Positions 28,701 to 35,595 of a DNA stretch of 47,984 nucleotides are shown here, one piece after another. The translations under genes were made by a program, and so were the position numbers. The number at the start of each line of letters is the position of its first letter. Within the stretch, counting starts at the first letter, position 1. The stretch spans positions 1 through 47,984 of the forward strand of contig CAIXGW010000341.1 in the NCBI GenBank assembly GCA_903919145.1, in the 5' to 3' direction. Source of the stretch: an uncultured Myxococcales bacterium (GTDB taxonomy: Bacteria; Myxococcota_A; UBA9042). Below the pieces are notes generated by a model. That model had not been told where the DNA came from, ran no database searches, and saw only the letters and a list, made by a program, of their open reading frames with translations.

Positions 28701-29359
28701 AGGTCGAGATCACCGAGAAGGAGATCAAGATCCTAGACAAGGTGTTCTTTGAGACCGCCAAGGCCGACATCAAGCCCGTCAGCTTTGCCATCTTGGATGC
28801 GGTGGCGGCGGTGCTCAAGTCGGTGCCGCGCGTCGGCAAGATTCGGGTCGAAGGTCATACCGATGACGTCGGCGCCGACGATGCCAACCTGGCCCTGTCG
28901 CAGGCCCGCGCCGACTCGGTGGTCAAGTACTTGGTGGCCAAGGGCATCGCCCCAGAGCGGCTGGTCGGCAAGGGCTTTGGCGAGACCAAGCCCCTGTGCA
29001 AGAACGCCGCAGAACTGGCGACCAAGGGCAAGAAGGGCAAGCCGCAGCTGGATGCCTGCCGCGAGCAGAACCGTCGCGTGCAGTTCAAGCTTCTGGAGAT
29101 GAACGGCAAGCCGGTGCCAGAGGACGAGGATCCGCAGCAGATCGATGCGACCAAGCCTGCAGCAGCGGCCCCGGCCCCTGCGGCCCCGGCTCCGGCAGCA
29201 CCGGCTCCGGCAGCCCCGGCTCCGGCAGCACCGGCTCCGGCAGCCCCGGCTCCGGCAGCCCCGGCTCCGGCGGCACCGGCCCCTGCGGCACCGGCCCCTG
29301 CGGCACCGGCTCCAGCAGCCCCGGCTCCGGCTGCTCCGGCAGCTGAGAAAGGCAAGTAG
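22709..29359 (+). CDS. Composite TSP3-repeat / MYXO-CTERM-like / OmpA outer-membrane protein
   Basis: This is one uninterrupted frame of 2216 codons with AGGA ten bases upstream of the ATG. Part 1: signal peptide ending LASAQP, a globular domain to about 230, an Ig-like domain (about 238-330), a Cys-rich hinge, then arrays of Asp-rich calcium-binding repeats (about 389-1490): sixteen 30-residue units (type DGDGLSDGIEDANKNG), about ten 36-residue TSP3 units (CPLAADPSQVDTD, CDDDDDGDG) and seven more 30-residue units. Residues 1503-1535 form a Cys-hydrophobic-RRR tag like MYXO-CTERM. Part 2: a second signal peptide starting at Met1526 and ending LVAPQLQA, a beta-barrel-like region (about 1560-1830), more TSP3 motifs, an OmpA peptidoglycan-binding domain (VEGHTDDVG, NRRVQF) and an Ala-Pro tail. 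It is probably a surface calcium-binding rod fused to, or co-encoded with, an OmpA porin. Confidence 0.9.
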   Translation: MNIKKAKWLRKSWLVGLLLPTLASAQPASFGTDLDYTAVTCGGAGSFDPTQDANAAKDERDIVGDKDNPAMYVRDDGVHAFFRLRLDASPIVTGGAAPLSQFGWGIGLDSDGINSTIEYNIVVNGIDESVSLVRASDKTVLKSWTPTLAGTPPGSLPSFVQVVPAPSSLFGEPDFFLTVAVPMQEAVDATKNDPNPLKWGKNLVWAGTSTNGFSIDKDFTCWNDQLPLDLSKAAVDPIVVGTFVTITAPAPLAVVETVTPVLSGLTEANVKVTIDIGGKTATVTADATGKWTLLVPDTFALESNKIYTLKVDVVDAQGNKATASVGFSVKVPTCTDGVKNGQETDKDCGGTCTADCEAGQGCSVGADCQSGLCSGATKKCLAGCASPTDCDADGLPNAVEDPNENGTVDAGETDPANPDSDADGLLDGVEDSNKNGAVDLGETKPLVKDTDGDGLSDGIEDANKNGSLDAGETNPLSKDSDGDGLGDGLEDANGDGLVSAGETDPTKKDTDADGLHDGIEDNNKNGKKDAGETDPLNPDSDGDGLKDGQEDENGDGLLDQGETDPLKPDTDNDGLKDGLEDKNGNGQVDAGETDPLKADTDGDTLKDGQEDTNQNGLREATETDPTKKDTDGDGLSDGLEDANKNGKLDAGETDPLVKDSDGDGIEDGIEDLNQNGVLDSGESDPTKKDTDGDGLHDGIEDNNKNGKLDAGETDATKADTDKDGLSDGLEDANGNGLFDQGETDPLKADSDNDGLADGLEDLNKNGKVDAAETDPRKPDSDGDGLKDGVEDLNQNGQMDAGESDPTKKDTDGDGLSDSLEDANGNGKLDSGETNATKKDSDGDGLDDGAEDKNGNGSVDAGETDPRKLDSDGDGAGDSQDVCPLAADPSQVDTDKDGAGDACDDDDDGDGIKDTTDVCPLAVDPSQVDTDKDGKGDVCDDDIDGDGFLNAEDWCPLVKDVTQTDTDADEQGDSCDEDDDNDGILDETDDCPLAADPSQVDTDKDGDGDVCDGDDDGDSFADAEDFCPLVKDVTQVDTDKDGLGDTCDDDDDNDEIKDTADVCPLAADPSQVDTDKDAKGDVCDDDDDGDGVADTTDLCPLAADPSQVDSDKDGSGDLCDDDDDGDGVADATDLCPLAADASQVDSDGDKQGDVCDADDDGDGVDDATDTCPLAADPSQVDTDGDKQGDLCDGDDDGDGVEDKLDTCPLLKGVAQVDTDLDGKGDACDDDDDADGKLDAEDNCPLAANASQTDTDSDKLGDSCDDDDDADGVKDAQEDKNGNGKLDTGETDPLVADSDGDGLTDGQEDFDGDGVRDADETDPTLPDTDGDGLKDGVEDFDKDGEVDATETDPLKADTDGDGLADGAEDKNGNRIVDAGETDPLKADTDGDGLNDGQETATDPTKKDTDGDGLTDAIEDKNGNGKVDTGETDPNKPDSDGDGIKDGIEDGNGNGKVDAGETDPLDTDTDNDGRSDGTEDKNGNGQVDPGETSPLEAGVGEIQLVGGGCTAGPSGDGGGLLAVLLGLAMVLAARFRRRPQLAAVALTGLLVAPQLQAADGGYSLQRFRGATNSNGLLHSDGGKLLGDFTPAVGLWLQYDHRPLTVTNAASGERLYDEVGRQVAAQLFASFGLFGWAELGLAIPVVLNQAGDSRSQGLGAAPELAAGTGDIRVIPKIKLLAAGLLNVALSAAVDLPTASAAYSGDDGVGFEPRLTASLDDKGYGAVLSLGTRVRPEFKPTLAGSKQAIQVGSEGQVTAGGWLNVMPDFLDVMLDSRWSVNLAEQDVEERSGEVLGGVRFKLPAELVATAAAGPGIGQGLGTPAFRAVLGVMWAPDPGRDTDGDGIVDKRDACPKVAEDKDGFEDRDGCIDPDNDKDGILDTADKCRDEPEDKDAFEDEDGCPELDNDKDGIVDSEDKCPLQPEDKDNHEDKDGCLDPDNDKDGILDTEDKCPNEYGVKEEQGCPVRDKDKDGIPDKLDKCPDKPETFNGIEDEDGCPDKANKVEITEKEIKILDKVFFETAKADIKPVSFAILDAVAAVLKSVPRVGKIRVEGHTDDVGADDANLALSQARADSVVKYLVAKGIAPERLVGKGFGETKPLCKNAAELATKGKKGKPQLDACREQNRRVQFKLLEMNGKPVPEDEDPQQIDATKPAAAAPAPAAPAPAAPAPAAPAPAAPAPAAPAPAAPAPAAPAPAAPAPAAPAPAAPAPAAPAAEKGK
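23873..25317 (+). repeat. Array of sixteen 90-bp (30-residue) Asp-rich repeats
   Basis: Sixteen consecutive 30-codon units are coded here, of the pattern DxDGLxDGxEDxNxNGxxDxGETDPxxxD. DNA-level similarity between units is high (recurring GGCGAGACCGACCC and GACGGCGACGG). The pattern is that of calcium-binding DxDxDG loops. Boundaries are accurate to a few codons. Confidence 0.9.
25318..26520 (+). repeat. Array of about ten 108-bp TSP3 repeats
   Basis: About ten full 36-codon units carry CPLAADPSQVDTDKDG and CDDDDDGDGV, plus partial units at both ends. Two Cys per unit and runs of Asp match thrombospondin type 3 repeats, which wrap calcium and are braced by disulfides. Confidence 0.9.
27224..27370 (+). 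other. MYXO-CTERM-like tag overlapping an internal signal peptide
   Basis: Within the composite ORF, GGGC (Cys codon 27224-27226) is followed by small residues, a hydrophobic span (LLAVLLGLAMVLAA) and Arg-Arg-Arg (27305-27313). This is the Cys / transmembrane / basic order of MYXO-CTERM sorting tags, which normally end a protein. The in-frame ATG at 27284 (GGGG at 27274-27277) would start MVLAARFRRRPQ plus a hydrophobic core and a PQLQA cleavage site, a complete signal peptide for the OmpA half (691 residues). No stop codon separates the two. Confidence 0.65.
29170..29342 (+). repeat. In-frame 15-bp minisatellite (Ala-Pro tail)
   Basis: About eleven copies of a 15-bp unit near GCTCCGGCAGCCCCG encode PAPAA repeats at the C-terminus of the OmpA protein, after the peptidoglycan-binding domain. 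Confidence 0.9.
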
Positions 29360-29375
29360 TCCTAAGGATCTACTC

Positions 29376-29415
29376 AGCTCCAGGCGGCGCACGTCTCATC
29401 GCGCCGCCTGGAGCT
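29376..29415 (+). terminator. Hairpin terminator after the OmpA gene
   Basis: A perfect 15-bp stem (AGCTCCAGGCGGCGC / GCGCCGCCTGGAGCT) with a 10-nt loop begins 16 bases after the stop codon. No T run follows, so it is a strong hairpin but not a canonical intrinsic terminator. It could also act on transcripts arriving from the convergent diguanylate cyclase gene. Confidence 0.7.
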
Positions 29416-29544
29416 CCGCCTACCAGCCTGTTGAAGAAACGCTGCGGCCCAGGGTCAACCACTGAAAGCTACTGGACCGGCTGGGGCCGCCGACGGGCTC
29501 CCAAGGTGCGGCCTTTCGCCGTGACCTTGGGCCGCCGGTCAAGC

Positions 29545-30723
29545 CTACGCGGCAGGCGCTATGTCGTCGTACAGCACCACGCAGTCGCGGCCTTTGGCTT
29601 TGGCCGCATACATGGCCTGGTCCGCGCGGTGGATCAGCGGGTCCAGGCCACCGTCCTCTGGGTGCCACGCTGCCACGCCAATGCTACAGGTGATGTGCAG
29701 GCCGGGGTGGCCATGGCCCATGTCTCTGGCTGCAATGGCAGTTCGCAGGCGCTCGGCAGCGGCCAGCGCCGTCTCGGCGTCGGTTTCGGGCAGCAGGGCG
29801 TAGAACTCCTCGCCTCCGGCCCGCGCCAGCAAGTCAGAGGTGCGCAGGCTGGCGCGACTGACCGCGGCAAACTGGCGCAGCACCTCGTCTCCCACTTGGT
29901 GGCCGTGGCTGTCATTGATCGCCTTGAAGTGGTCCAGGTCGATCATCAACATGGTCAGCGGCCGGCCATTGCGCAGGTGCAGGGCGACTTTGCGCTCGCC
30001 GTACTCCAAAAGAGCGCGGCGGTTGGGCAATTCTGTCAGCGGGTCCACCGTGGCAAGGCGCAGGAGATCGCTTTCGCTGCGTTCGCGGCCCACGCTTAGG
30101 ATGCCCACGCCGCAGACCAGCGTGCCCAAGAAGGCAATCACCATGGTCGCAAAGGCCATGACGCTGCCGTCCAGGACTTGCGGCGGTGGCTCAGCGCTCA
30201 GCAGCAGGTAGCCAGCGCGCAAAGCCAGCAGGGCCACTGCCAGACTCAGCCAGACCACCATCGCCCGGACCGAGCGCAATTCCTTGGTGGCCGGGGAGGC
30301 GTACAGGTGGCGGATGGCCGCACAGAACCACGTCATCAATGCGGCCGACACCATCAATACCCTTGGCAGGATGCGGACCTCGGCCAAGTAGGCCATCGAA
30401 AAGACCCCGCTGTAGAATGCTGCGGCATAGGCGTCGCGGCGGTTGGCGCGGCCGCGCTGGGCAATCGAGCGGGCGCCTATGTGAAAGCTCTGGCTGGCGG
30501 CCACCAGGGCCAAGTTGGCCAGCCAGACGCTGACCCAGTCTGGCCAGACCCGCTGCTGGGCAAATCCAGCAAAGCCCAGCGCGAGCAGGGTGGTAGAAGC
30601 CAGAAACCAGATCCCGTGGTCGTGGCGGCGGTGTTCGCGGTCGACCGTCGTCAGCTGCCACAAGGTCAAAGCGGCGTTGGCGAAAGCCGTCAGCCACAGG
30701 ACCGTTCGGAGGTCTAGCAGCAA
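29545..30723 (-). CDS. Membrane diguanylate cyclase (GGDEF)
   Basis: This gene encodes 392 residues. The start is TTG at 30723, supported by GGAGG seven bases upstream. The first about 215 residues carry six or so hydrophobic segments, an integral-membrane sensor region of no recognised class. The C-terminal GGDEF domain (about 225-385) has DPLTELPNRRAL, the metal-binding MIDLDHFKAIND, the catalytic signature GGEEF (residues 303-307) and SIGVA. The inhibitory I-site RxxD (RTSD) lies exactly five residues before GGEEF, so product feedback by c-di-GMP is likely. All residues for converting two GTP into c-di-GMP are present. In such bacteria c-di-GMP commonly governs motility, matrix and surface-protein production. 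Convergent with the TSP3/OmpA gene. Confidence 0.95.
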   Translation of the reverse strand: MLLDLRTVLWLTAFANAALTLWQLTTVDREHRRHDHGIWFLASTTLLALGFAGFAQQRVWPDWVSVWLANLALVAASQSFHIGARSIAQRGRANRRDAYAAAFYSGVFSMAYLAEVRILPRVLMVSAALMTWFCAAIRHLYASPATKELRSVRAMVVWLSLAVALLALRAGYLLLSAEPPPQVLDGSVMAFATMVIAFLGTLVCGVGILSVGRERSESDLLRLATVDPLTELPNRRALLEYGERKVALHLRNGRPLTMLMIDLDHFKAINDSHGHQVGDEVLRQFAAVSRASLRTSDLLARAGGEEFYALLPETDAETALAAAERLRTAIAARDMGHGHPGLHITCSIGVAAWHPEDGGLDPLIHRADQAMYAAKAKGRDCVVLYDDIAPAA

Positions 30724-30963
30724 AGTACGTCCTCCCGCGCGCAGGCTGATGGGGCCCGCCTGCCGCCTCGAGACGCTTTAGCACAGCGGATGCCAAGGAC
30801 CTGCGCCTTCGAGTCAGCTACTCCGGCACGCTAGGCTGTCGTCCAGGCGGCGTCAAGCGCCCGCCCCCTTGGCTGACGGGCCGCCACCTGGGGTTGGCAT
30901 CGCGGCGCGAGCCTGTGATAGGTTGCCCAGGCGGCGGTGGTGAAGGGCGTCGCGGGGGAAACC

Positions 30964-31929
30964 ATGGTTTTGGCATCTAGAATGACGGCAGCAGCGCTGG
31001 CCGGTGTAACCCTGGGCTGCGCAACCCAGATGCCCAGCCACACCGCCCCCAATTGGCCGGCCGGGCTGAATGCCGCGGCTACGCCAGGCGCGCCCGCAGT
31101 GGCAGCCTGTGCCCTGATTCACGTTGTGGTGCCAGAGGCGCTGGGCAATGCCGCAGAAGGCCACTCAGGCGATTGGCCCTCGACGTACTCGACCTTTGTG
31201 CTGCGGACCCCGCGCGGCGTGGTGCTGATCGACGCGGGCCTGGGGACCGACACCCCTGCTGACGTGGCCAAGGCCCCTGCGTGGTTCCGCTGGTCGGTCG
31301 GCAACAGCGTGGTCGGAGCAAAGCCGCTGGGCCAGCTGCTGCGGCAGGTGGGGATTGCACCTGACGAAGTGACCGACGTCCTGCTGACCCATGTGCACTG
31401 GGACCACACCGGCGGCCTGCGCGACCTGCCCAAGGCGAAGGTGTGGGTGGCCGGCGCCGACCTGAGCTGGCTGCGGGCCCAGACCGACTACTTGACCGAA
31501 GGGGCGATGCCAGCCCACCTGGCGCAGCTTGGCGAGCGTCTGCAGCCGCTGGCGATGAACGGTCCGGCAATGCTGGGGTTTGCCGCGTCGGCCGACGTCT
31601 TTGGCGATGGCAGCGTGCTGGCCCTGCCGACCCCTGGCCATACCCGCGGCTCTACCAGCTACCTGGTGCAGTCCAACAATGGAAAACGCTGGCTGTTTGT
31701 GGGAGACGCGGCTTGGGTAGCAGAGAACTACCAAGTGCCGGTGCCGCGCGGCTGGCTGGTGAGGAAGCTTGTGGACCAGGACCAGGCGCAGACAGCGGAT
31801 ACCCTGGGGCGCCTGCACGCCCTGTTCACGCTGGGGAAAGTCCCGCTGGTGACAGCGCATGACCAGCGCTCTTGGCAAGACCTTCCGCTGTGCGTCGACT
31901 TGGCCGGGGCGGCCACACCAGTATCCTAG
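30964..31929 (+). CDS. Lipid-anchored metallo-beta-lactamase-fold hydrolase
   Basis: This gene encodes 321 residues from the ATG at 30964 (GGGGGAAACC upstream). A short lipoprotein signal ends TLGC (Cys19), so the enzyme is probably exported and membrane-tethered. The MBL fold is clear: STFVLRTPRGVVLIDAGLG, the zinc motif THVHWDHTGG, PTPGHTRGS, VGDAAW and the final TAHD. These supply the His and Asp ligands for a two-metal centre. The overall layout is that of the lactonase/hydrolase branch rather than true beta-lactamases, but substrate cannot be predicted. It stands alone between divergent and convergent neighbours. Confidence 0.9.
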   Translation: MVLASRMTAAALAGVTLGCATQMPSHTAPNWPAGLNAAATPGAPAVAACALIHVVVPEALGNAAEGHSGDWPSTYSTFVLRTPRGVVLIDAGLGTDTPADVAKAPAWFRWSVGNSVVGAKPLGQLLRQVGIAPDEVTDVLLTHVHWDHTGGLRDLPKAKVWVAGADLSWLRAQTDYLTEGAMPAHLAQLGERLQPLAMNGPAMLGFAASADVFGDGSVLALPTPGHTRGSTSYLVQSNNGKRWLFVGDAAWVAENYQVPVPRGWLVRKLVDQDQAQTADTLGRLHALFTLGKVPLVTAHDQRSWQDLPLCVDLAGAATPVS

Positions 31930-32001
31930 ACCGCTAATTCGATCCGGGTTACAGCCGGTTCTTGTTCATAGTCCTTGGCTGCTACTGCTGGGTCGTTTTC
32001 C

Positions 32002-32056
32002 GTACCCCAAACCAAGTCCGTTCTCGAACCCAGAACGAGCTTGGGGGGTGGGGTAC
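32002..32056. terminator. Bidirectional hairpin between convergent genes
   Basis: Between the MBL-fold gene and hppA, GTACCCCA...CCAAG..CGTTC pairs with GAACG..CTTGG...TGGGGTAC, giving an interrupted stem of 18 pairs around a 9-nt loop (TCGAACCCA). The position between two convergent genes suits a bidirectional terminator. There is no long T run. Confidence 0.7.
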
Positions 32057-32085
32057 TGGTGACGAGGTAGCTGCCCGTGGGCCGA

Positions 32086-34146
32086 CTACATCTTGGCGAT
32101 GAGCGGGGCAATGAGCAGAGAGACGACGCTCATCACCTTGATCAAGATGGCCACGCCGGGGCCAGAGGTGTCCTTGAAGGGGTCGCCGACCGTATCGCCG
32201 ACCACGGCGGCCTTGTGGGTATCGCCGCCCTTCTCGTGACCGTCCATGCCGCCCTTTTCGATGTGCTTCTTGGCGTTGTCCCAAGCGCCACCGGCGTTGG
32301 CCATGAACAGCGACATGGTGGCGCCCACTGCCAGAGCACCGGCCAGGGCGCCGGCCAGGGCCTCTGGCCCCATCAGAAAGCCAATGGCCACCGGGGCCAG
32401 GATCGCTACCATGCCCGGCAGGATCATCTCAAACAGCGCCGCCTTGGTGGCGATGTCGACGATGGCGGCGGGCTGCGGCTCAGCTTTGCCCTCTAGCAGA
32501 CCGGGAATCTCGCGGAACTGCCGGCCGATTTCGTCGACGATGGCCCCGGCTGCGCGGCCGACCGCCAGCATGGTCGATGCGGCAACCATGAACGGCAGAA
32601 TCGAGCCCAGCATGAGGCCGATGAGCACGTTGGCGTCGGTCAGCAGGATGACCATGGCCGAGCCGCGGGCGTGCGACACTTCCAGGTTGAAGGCAGAGAA
32701 CAGGGCGACCACGGTCAAGGTGGCTGAGCCGATGGCAAAGCCCTTGCCGATGGCGGCAGTGGTGTTGCCAACGGCGTCCAGCTCGTCGGTAATGGCGCGG
32801 ACTTCTTTGCCCAGTCCCGCCATCTCAGAGATGCCGCCGGCGTTGTCGGAGATGGGGCCGTAGGCATCGACGGTCATGACCATGGCGGTGCCGGCGAGCA
32901 TGCCGACGGCCGACAGGGCGATGCCGTACAAGCCCAGGGCCTGATTGGCCAGGTAGGCGGTCAAGCAGACAATGAGCATGGGGATGGCGACGGACTCCAT
33001 GCCCACGGCCAGGCCGCGGATCACGTTGGTTCCGGCGCCGGTCCGAGAGGACTCGGCCACTTTGCGGATCGGCAGGTGGGCGGTGTAGTACTCGGTGATG
33101 AGGCCAATGAGACCGCCGCCGATAGCGCCCGCAGCCAGGCAAACCGTGATGGCCTGTCCGGCATTCAAGACGCCAACCAGCAGATAAGACACACCAATCA
33201 TGCCAAGCGCCGGAATGATCAGGCTGTTGCGCAAGACGGCGGCTGGGCTGCCGCCGCGGAAGGCGCGGGCGACAAAGATGGCCACGATGGAAACCACCAG
33301 GCCAAGGCCAGAGAGGACCAGCGGCATCATCACGCCGGCGAGGCGGACCGAGGCTTCGTCGGACCCGGCGGGCATCAGGTTCTTGAGCTCGCTGAGCGGG
33401 GCGGTCAGCGCGATGGCCACGGCGGCGACAATGGCGGCGACCATCGACTCGTAGATGTCAGCGCCCATGCCCGCGACGTCGCCGACGTTGTCGCCCACGT
33501 TGTCGGCAATGACGCCGGGGTTGCGCGGGTCGTCTTCGGGGATGCCTTCGATGACCTTGCCGGCGATGTCGGCGCCAACGTCGGCGGCCTTGGTGTAGAT
33601 ACCACCGCCAATGCGCGCGAACAGGGCAATCGAGCTCGCGCCCACTGCAAAGGCGTGCAGCACCGTGCCGAATTCAGGCTGGCCCTGAAAGATGTAGTAC
33701 AGCGAAGCCAGACCAATCAGGCCCAGCGCTGCGACGGACAAGCCCATCACCGCGCCGCCGTCCAGGGCGACCAGCAGGGCTGCGGCCTTGCTGCCGGTGC
33801 GGGCCGCCTGGGCGGTGCGCACGTTGGCATAGGTCGCCGCTTTCATGCCGATGAGGCCGGCGAGCAAGCTCAAGAAGGCGCCAAGCACAAAAGACACGGC
33901 CGCAGTCAAGCCAAGGGCGGCATACAGCAGGAGAAACACCACTGCCGAATAGGCGACCAGGACCTTGTACTCGCGCACCAGAAAGGCCATCGCGCCTTCG
34001 CGGATGTACTGACCGATGCGGTTCATGTCCTCGTTGCCCTCAGGCTGGGCAATGACCCTGAAATACAGAATCAATGCGACAACCAGGCCCACTACACCGG
34101 CGATCATGGGGGTGTGACCCCAAGTTCCATACAAACCCTGCAACAT
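32086..34146 (-). CDS. hppA: Membrane-bound proton/sodium-pumping pyrophosphatase
   Basis: This gene encodes 686 residues; the ATG has GGAGG nine bases upstream. It is a multi-span membrane protein that couples pyrophosphate hydrolysis to ion pumping. The catalytic signatures are intact: [34 protein letters not shown], and near the end DNAKKHIE and [19 protein letters not shown]. The GNTTAA motif (Ala rather than Lys at the diagnostic position) is typical of the potassium-dependent subfamily. Whether it pumps H+ or Na+ cannot be settled by eye. Length is normal for the family. It is well separated from its neighbours and is likely its own transcription unit. Confidence 0.97.
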   Translation of the reverse strand: MLQGLYGTWGHTPMIAGVVGLVVALILYFRVIAQPEGNEDMNRIGQYIREGAMAFLVREYKVLVAYSAVVFLLLYAALGLTAAVSFVLGAFLSLLAGLIGMKAATYANVRTAQAARTGSKAAALLVALDGGAVMGLSVAALGLIGLASLYYIFQGQPEFGTVLHAFAVGASSIALFARIGGGIYTKAADVGADIAGKVIEGIPEDDPRNPGVIADNVGDNVGDVAGMGADIYESMVAAIVAAVAIALTAPLSELKNLMPAGSDEASVRLAGVMMPLVLSGLGLVVSIVAIFVARAFRGGSPAAVLRNSLIIPALGMIGVSYLLVGVLNAGQAITVCLAAGAIGGGLIGLITEYYTAHLPIRKVAESSRTGAGTNVIRGLAVGMESVAIPMLIVCLTAYLANQALGLYGIALSAVGMLAGTAMVMTVDAYGPISDNAGGISEMAGLGKEVRAITDELDAVGNTTAAIGKGFAIGSATLTVVALFSAFNLEVSHARGSAMVILLTDANVLIGLMLGSILPFMVAASTMLAVGRAAGAIVDEIGRQFREIPGLLEGKAEPQPAAIVDIATKAALFEMILPGMVAILAPVAIGFLMGPEALAGALAGALAVGATMSLFMANAGGAWDNAKKHIEKGGMDGHEKGGDTHKAAVVGDTVGDPFKDTSGPGVAILIKVMSVVSLLIAPLIAKM

Positions 34147-34347
34147 CGCTAGACGCCTCCAATTTGGGCAGAAACTTGCCCCTGCCGCCGCTGCCTGCCC
34201 GCAATTCCGCCGGATCCGGTCCGAGGAAAGCGGCGCAGACTATGCTTCTTGCCTGCTCCAGTCAACCTCTCAAGCCCGCTCAAATTGTCCAGGGCGCTGA
34301 CGCAACCGCTGCAGGACCGCCAGTGGTCAGGGTTGGCTGGGCAGCGT

Positions 34348-35565
34348 TCAGGTGGCGCGAAGGCACTCGACCGGGGTCAGCTTGCTGGCCCGCCACGCCG
34401 GTCCTGCGGCCGCTACCAGCGTGGCCAGGACTACCACAGCCAGCGTGCCCACCACCGCAGCGGCGCTGACGTAGGGGTGCAGCGTCGAGGCCACGTCGGC
34501 CCCCGGCGCGCTGAAGGTCACGCCGCGGTGGTTCAGCACGGCCAGCAGCGTGGAGCCGACAGCGGAGCCCAGCGAAGCGCCCAGCAGGCCAAGCACCGCC
34601 GCCTCTGCCACCAGCAGGCGCAAAATCCACTGGCGGCGGCTGCCCAGGGCCATCATGGTGCCGATCTCGCGCACCCGCTCGTGCACGCTCATCCACATGG
34701 TGTTGGCGACCGCAGTGGTCAGCAGAATCAGCAGGACGACGACCACGCCGCGCATCACCGCGCGCAGCAGCCCCAGCAAAGAGCGAAGCTGCGGCAGCAG
34801 GTCCAGCCAAGTCAGCACTTCATACTGCGGGCCAAGCTTGAGGCGCAGCAGCGCGGCCACCTCATCCGCCTCATCCTGGTGTTCCACGGCCACGGCGTAT
34901 TCTGTAATCATCCCAGGCATGTCCAGCAGCTGCTGGGCAAAGGCCAGCGGTACCATCACCAAGCGGCGGGCGTCCATCTCTGTCAAAGAGGGCACGTCGC
35001 CGGTCATCTTGAGGTCCAGCAAGTTGGGTTGGCCGCTCTTGGCGGTCGCTAGCAGTTGCAGATCGCTGCCAGTTTCCGCCCGCAGGCCAATGGCGAGCTT
35101 CATGCCCAGCACCCCTTCGGCCGCAGTGGAGCTCGCCAGCGCCTTGCCGCGGACGTTGGCGAAGCGGGCCTTGCAGACCAGGGCCTCGGGCTGGGGATCG
35201 ACTGCAGTCACCAGGGCCAGGGTGCTCTGGGCGCCGTTGCCAATGGCGCCCTCAAAGGAGAGCCGCGGCGCCACCGCGACCACCCCGGGAACGCTGAGGA
35301 TGAGCTTTTCTAGCTGGGGATCTTGGCGAAGCGCAAAGTCGAGTGCGTTGGTGTCGGCCTCCAGGTGGCCAGCCTTGTGGACCTGGATCGCCCCAAGGCG
35401 CGCATCGACCACTGCGGCGCCCAAAAAGCCCAGCAAGGCCGCAATGAAGCCCTGGAGCAGCAGGGCAGCGGCGACTCCCAGAATCAGCCCGGCCAGGGTC
35501 ACCGCCGTGCGCCTGCGGTTGCGCAGCAGGTTGCGTGCGGCCAGGCGCAGGATCTCAGTTGCCAT
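34348..35565 (-). CDS. FtsX/MacB-type ABC transporter permease (second of pair)
   Basis: This gene encodes 405 residues, ATG preceded by AAAGGGG. Architecture: cytoplasmic N-terminus (MATEILRLAARNLLRNRRRT), first transmembrane helix, a periplasmic domain of about 220 residues, then three C-terminal transmembrane helices with the FtsX-domain signature (MWMSVHERVREIGTMMALG). Such permeases (LolC/E, MacB) extract lipoproteins or drive efflux with an ATPase partner. It starts 30 bases after the upstream permease gene, so the two form an operon and probably a heterodimer. No ATPase gene (Walker A/signature) is in the window, so it must be encoded elsewhere. Given the many lipoproteins nearby, a Lol-like role is possible but unproven. 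Confidence 0.9.
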   Translation of the reverse strand: MATEILRLAARNLLRNRRRTAVTLAGLILGVAAALLLQGFIAALLGFLGAAVVDARLGAIQVHKAGHLEADTNALDFALRQDPQLEKLILSVPGVVAVAPRLSFEGAIGNGAQSTLALVTAVDPQPEALVCKARFANVRGKALASSTAAEGVLGMKLAIGLRAETGSDLQLLATAKSGQPNLLDLKMTGDVPSLTEMDARRLVMVPLAFAQQLLDMPGMITEYAVAVEHQDEADEVAALLRLKLGPQYEVLTWLDLLPQLRSLLGLLRAVMRGVVVVLLILLTTAVANTMWMSVHERVREIGTMMALGSRRQWILRLLVAEAAVLGLLGASLGSAVGSTLLAVLNHRGVTFSAPGADVASTLHPYVSAAAVVGTLAVVVLATLVAAAGPAWRASKLTPVECLRAT

Positions 35566-35595
35566 GGGGTCCCCTTTGGTGGGCGGCGAACTCGC

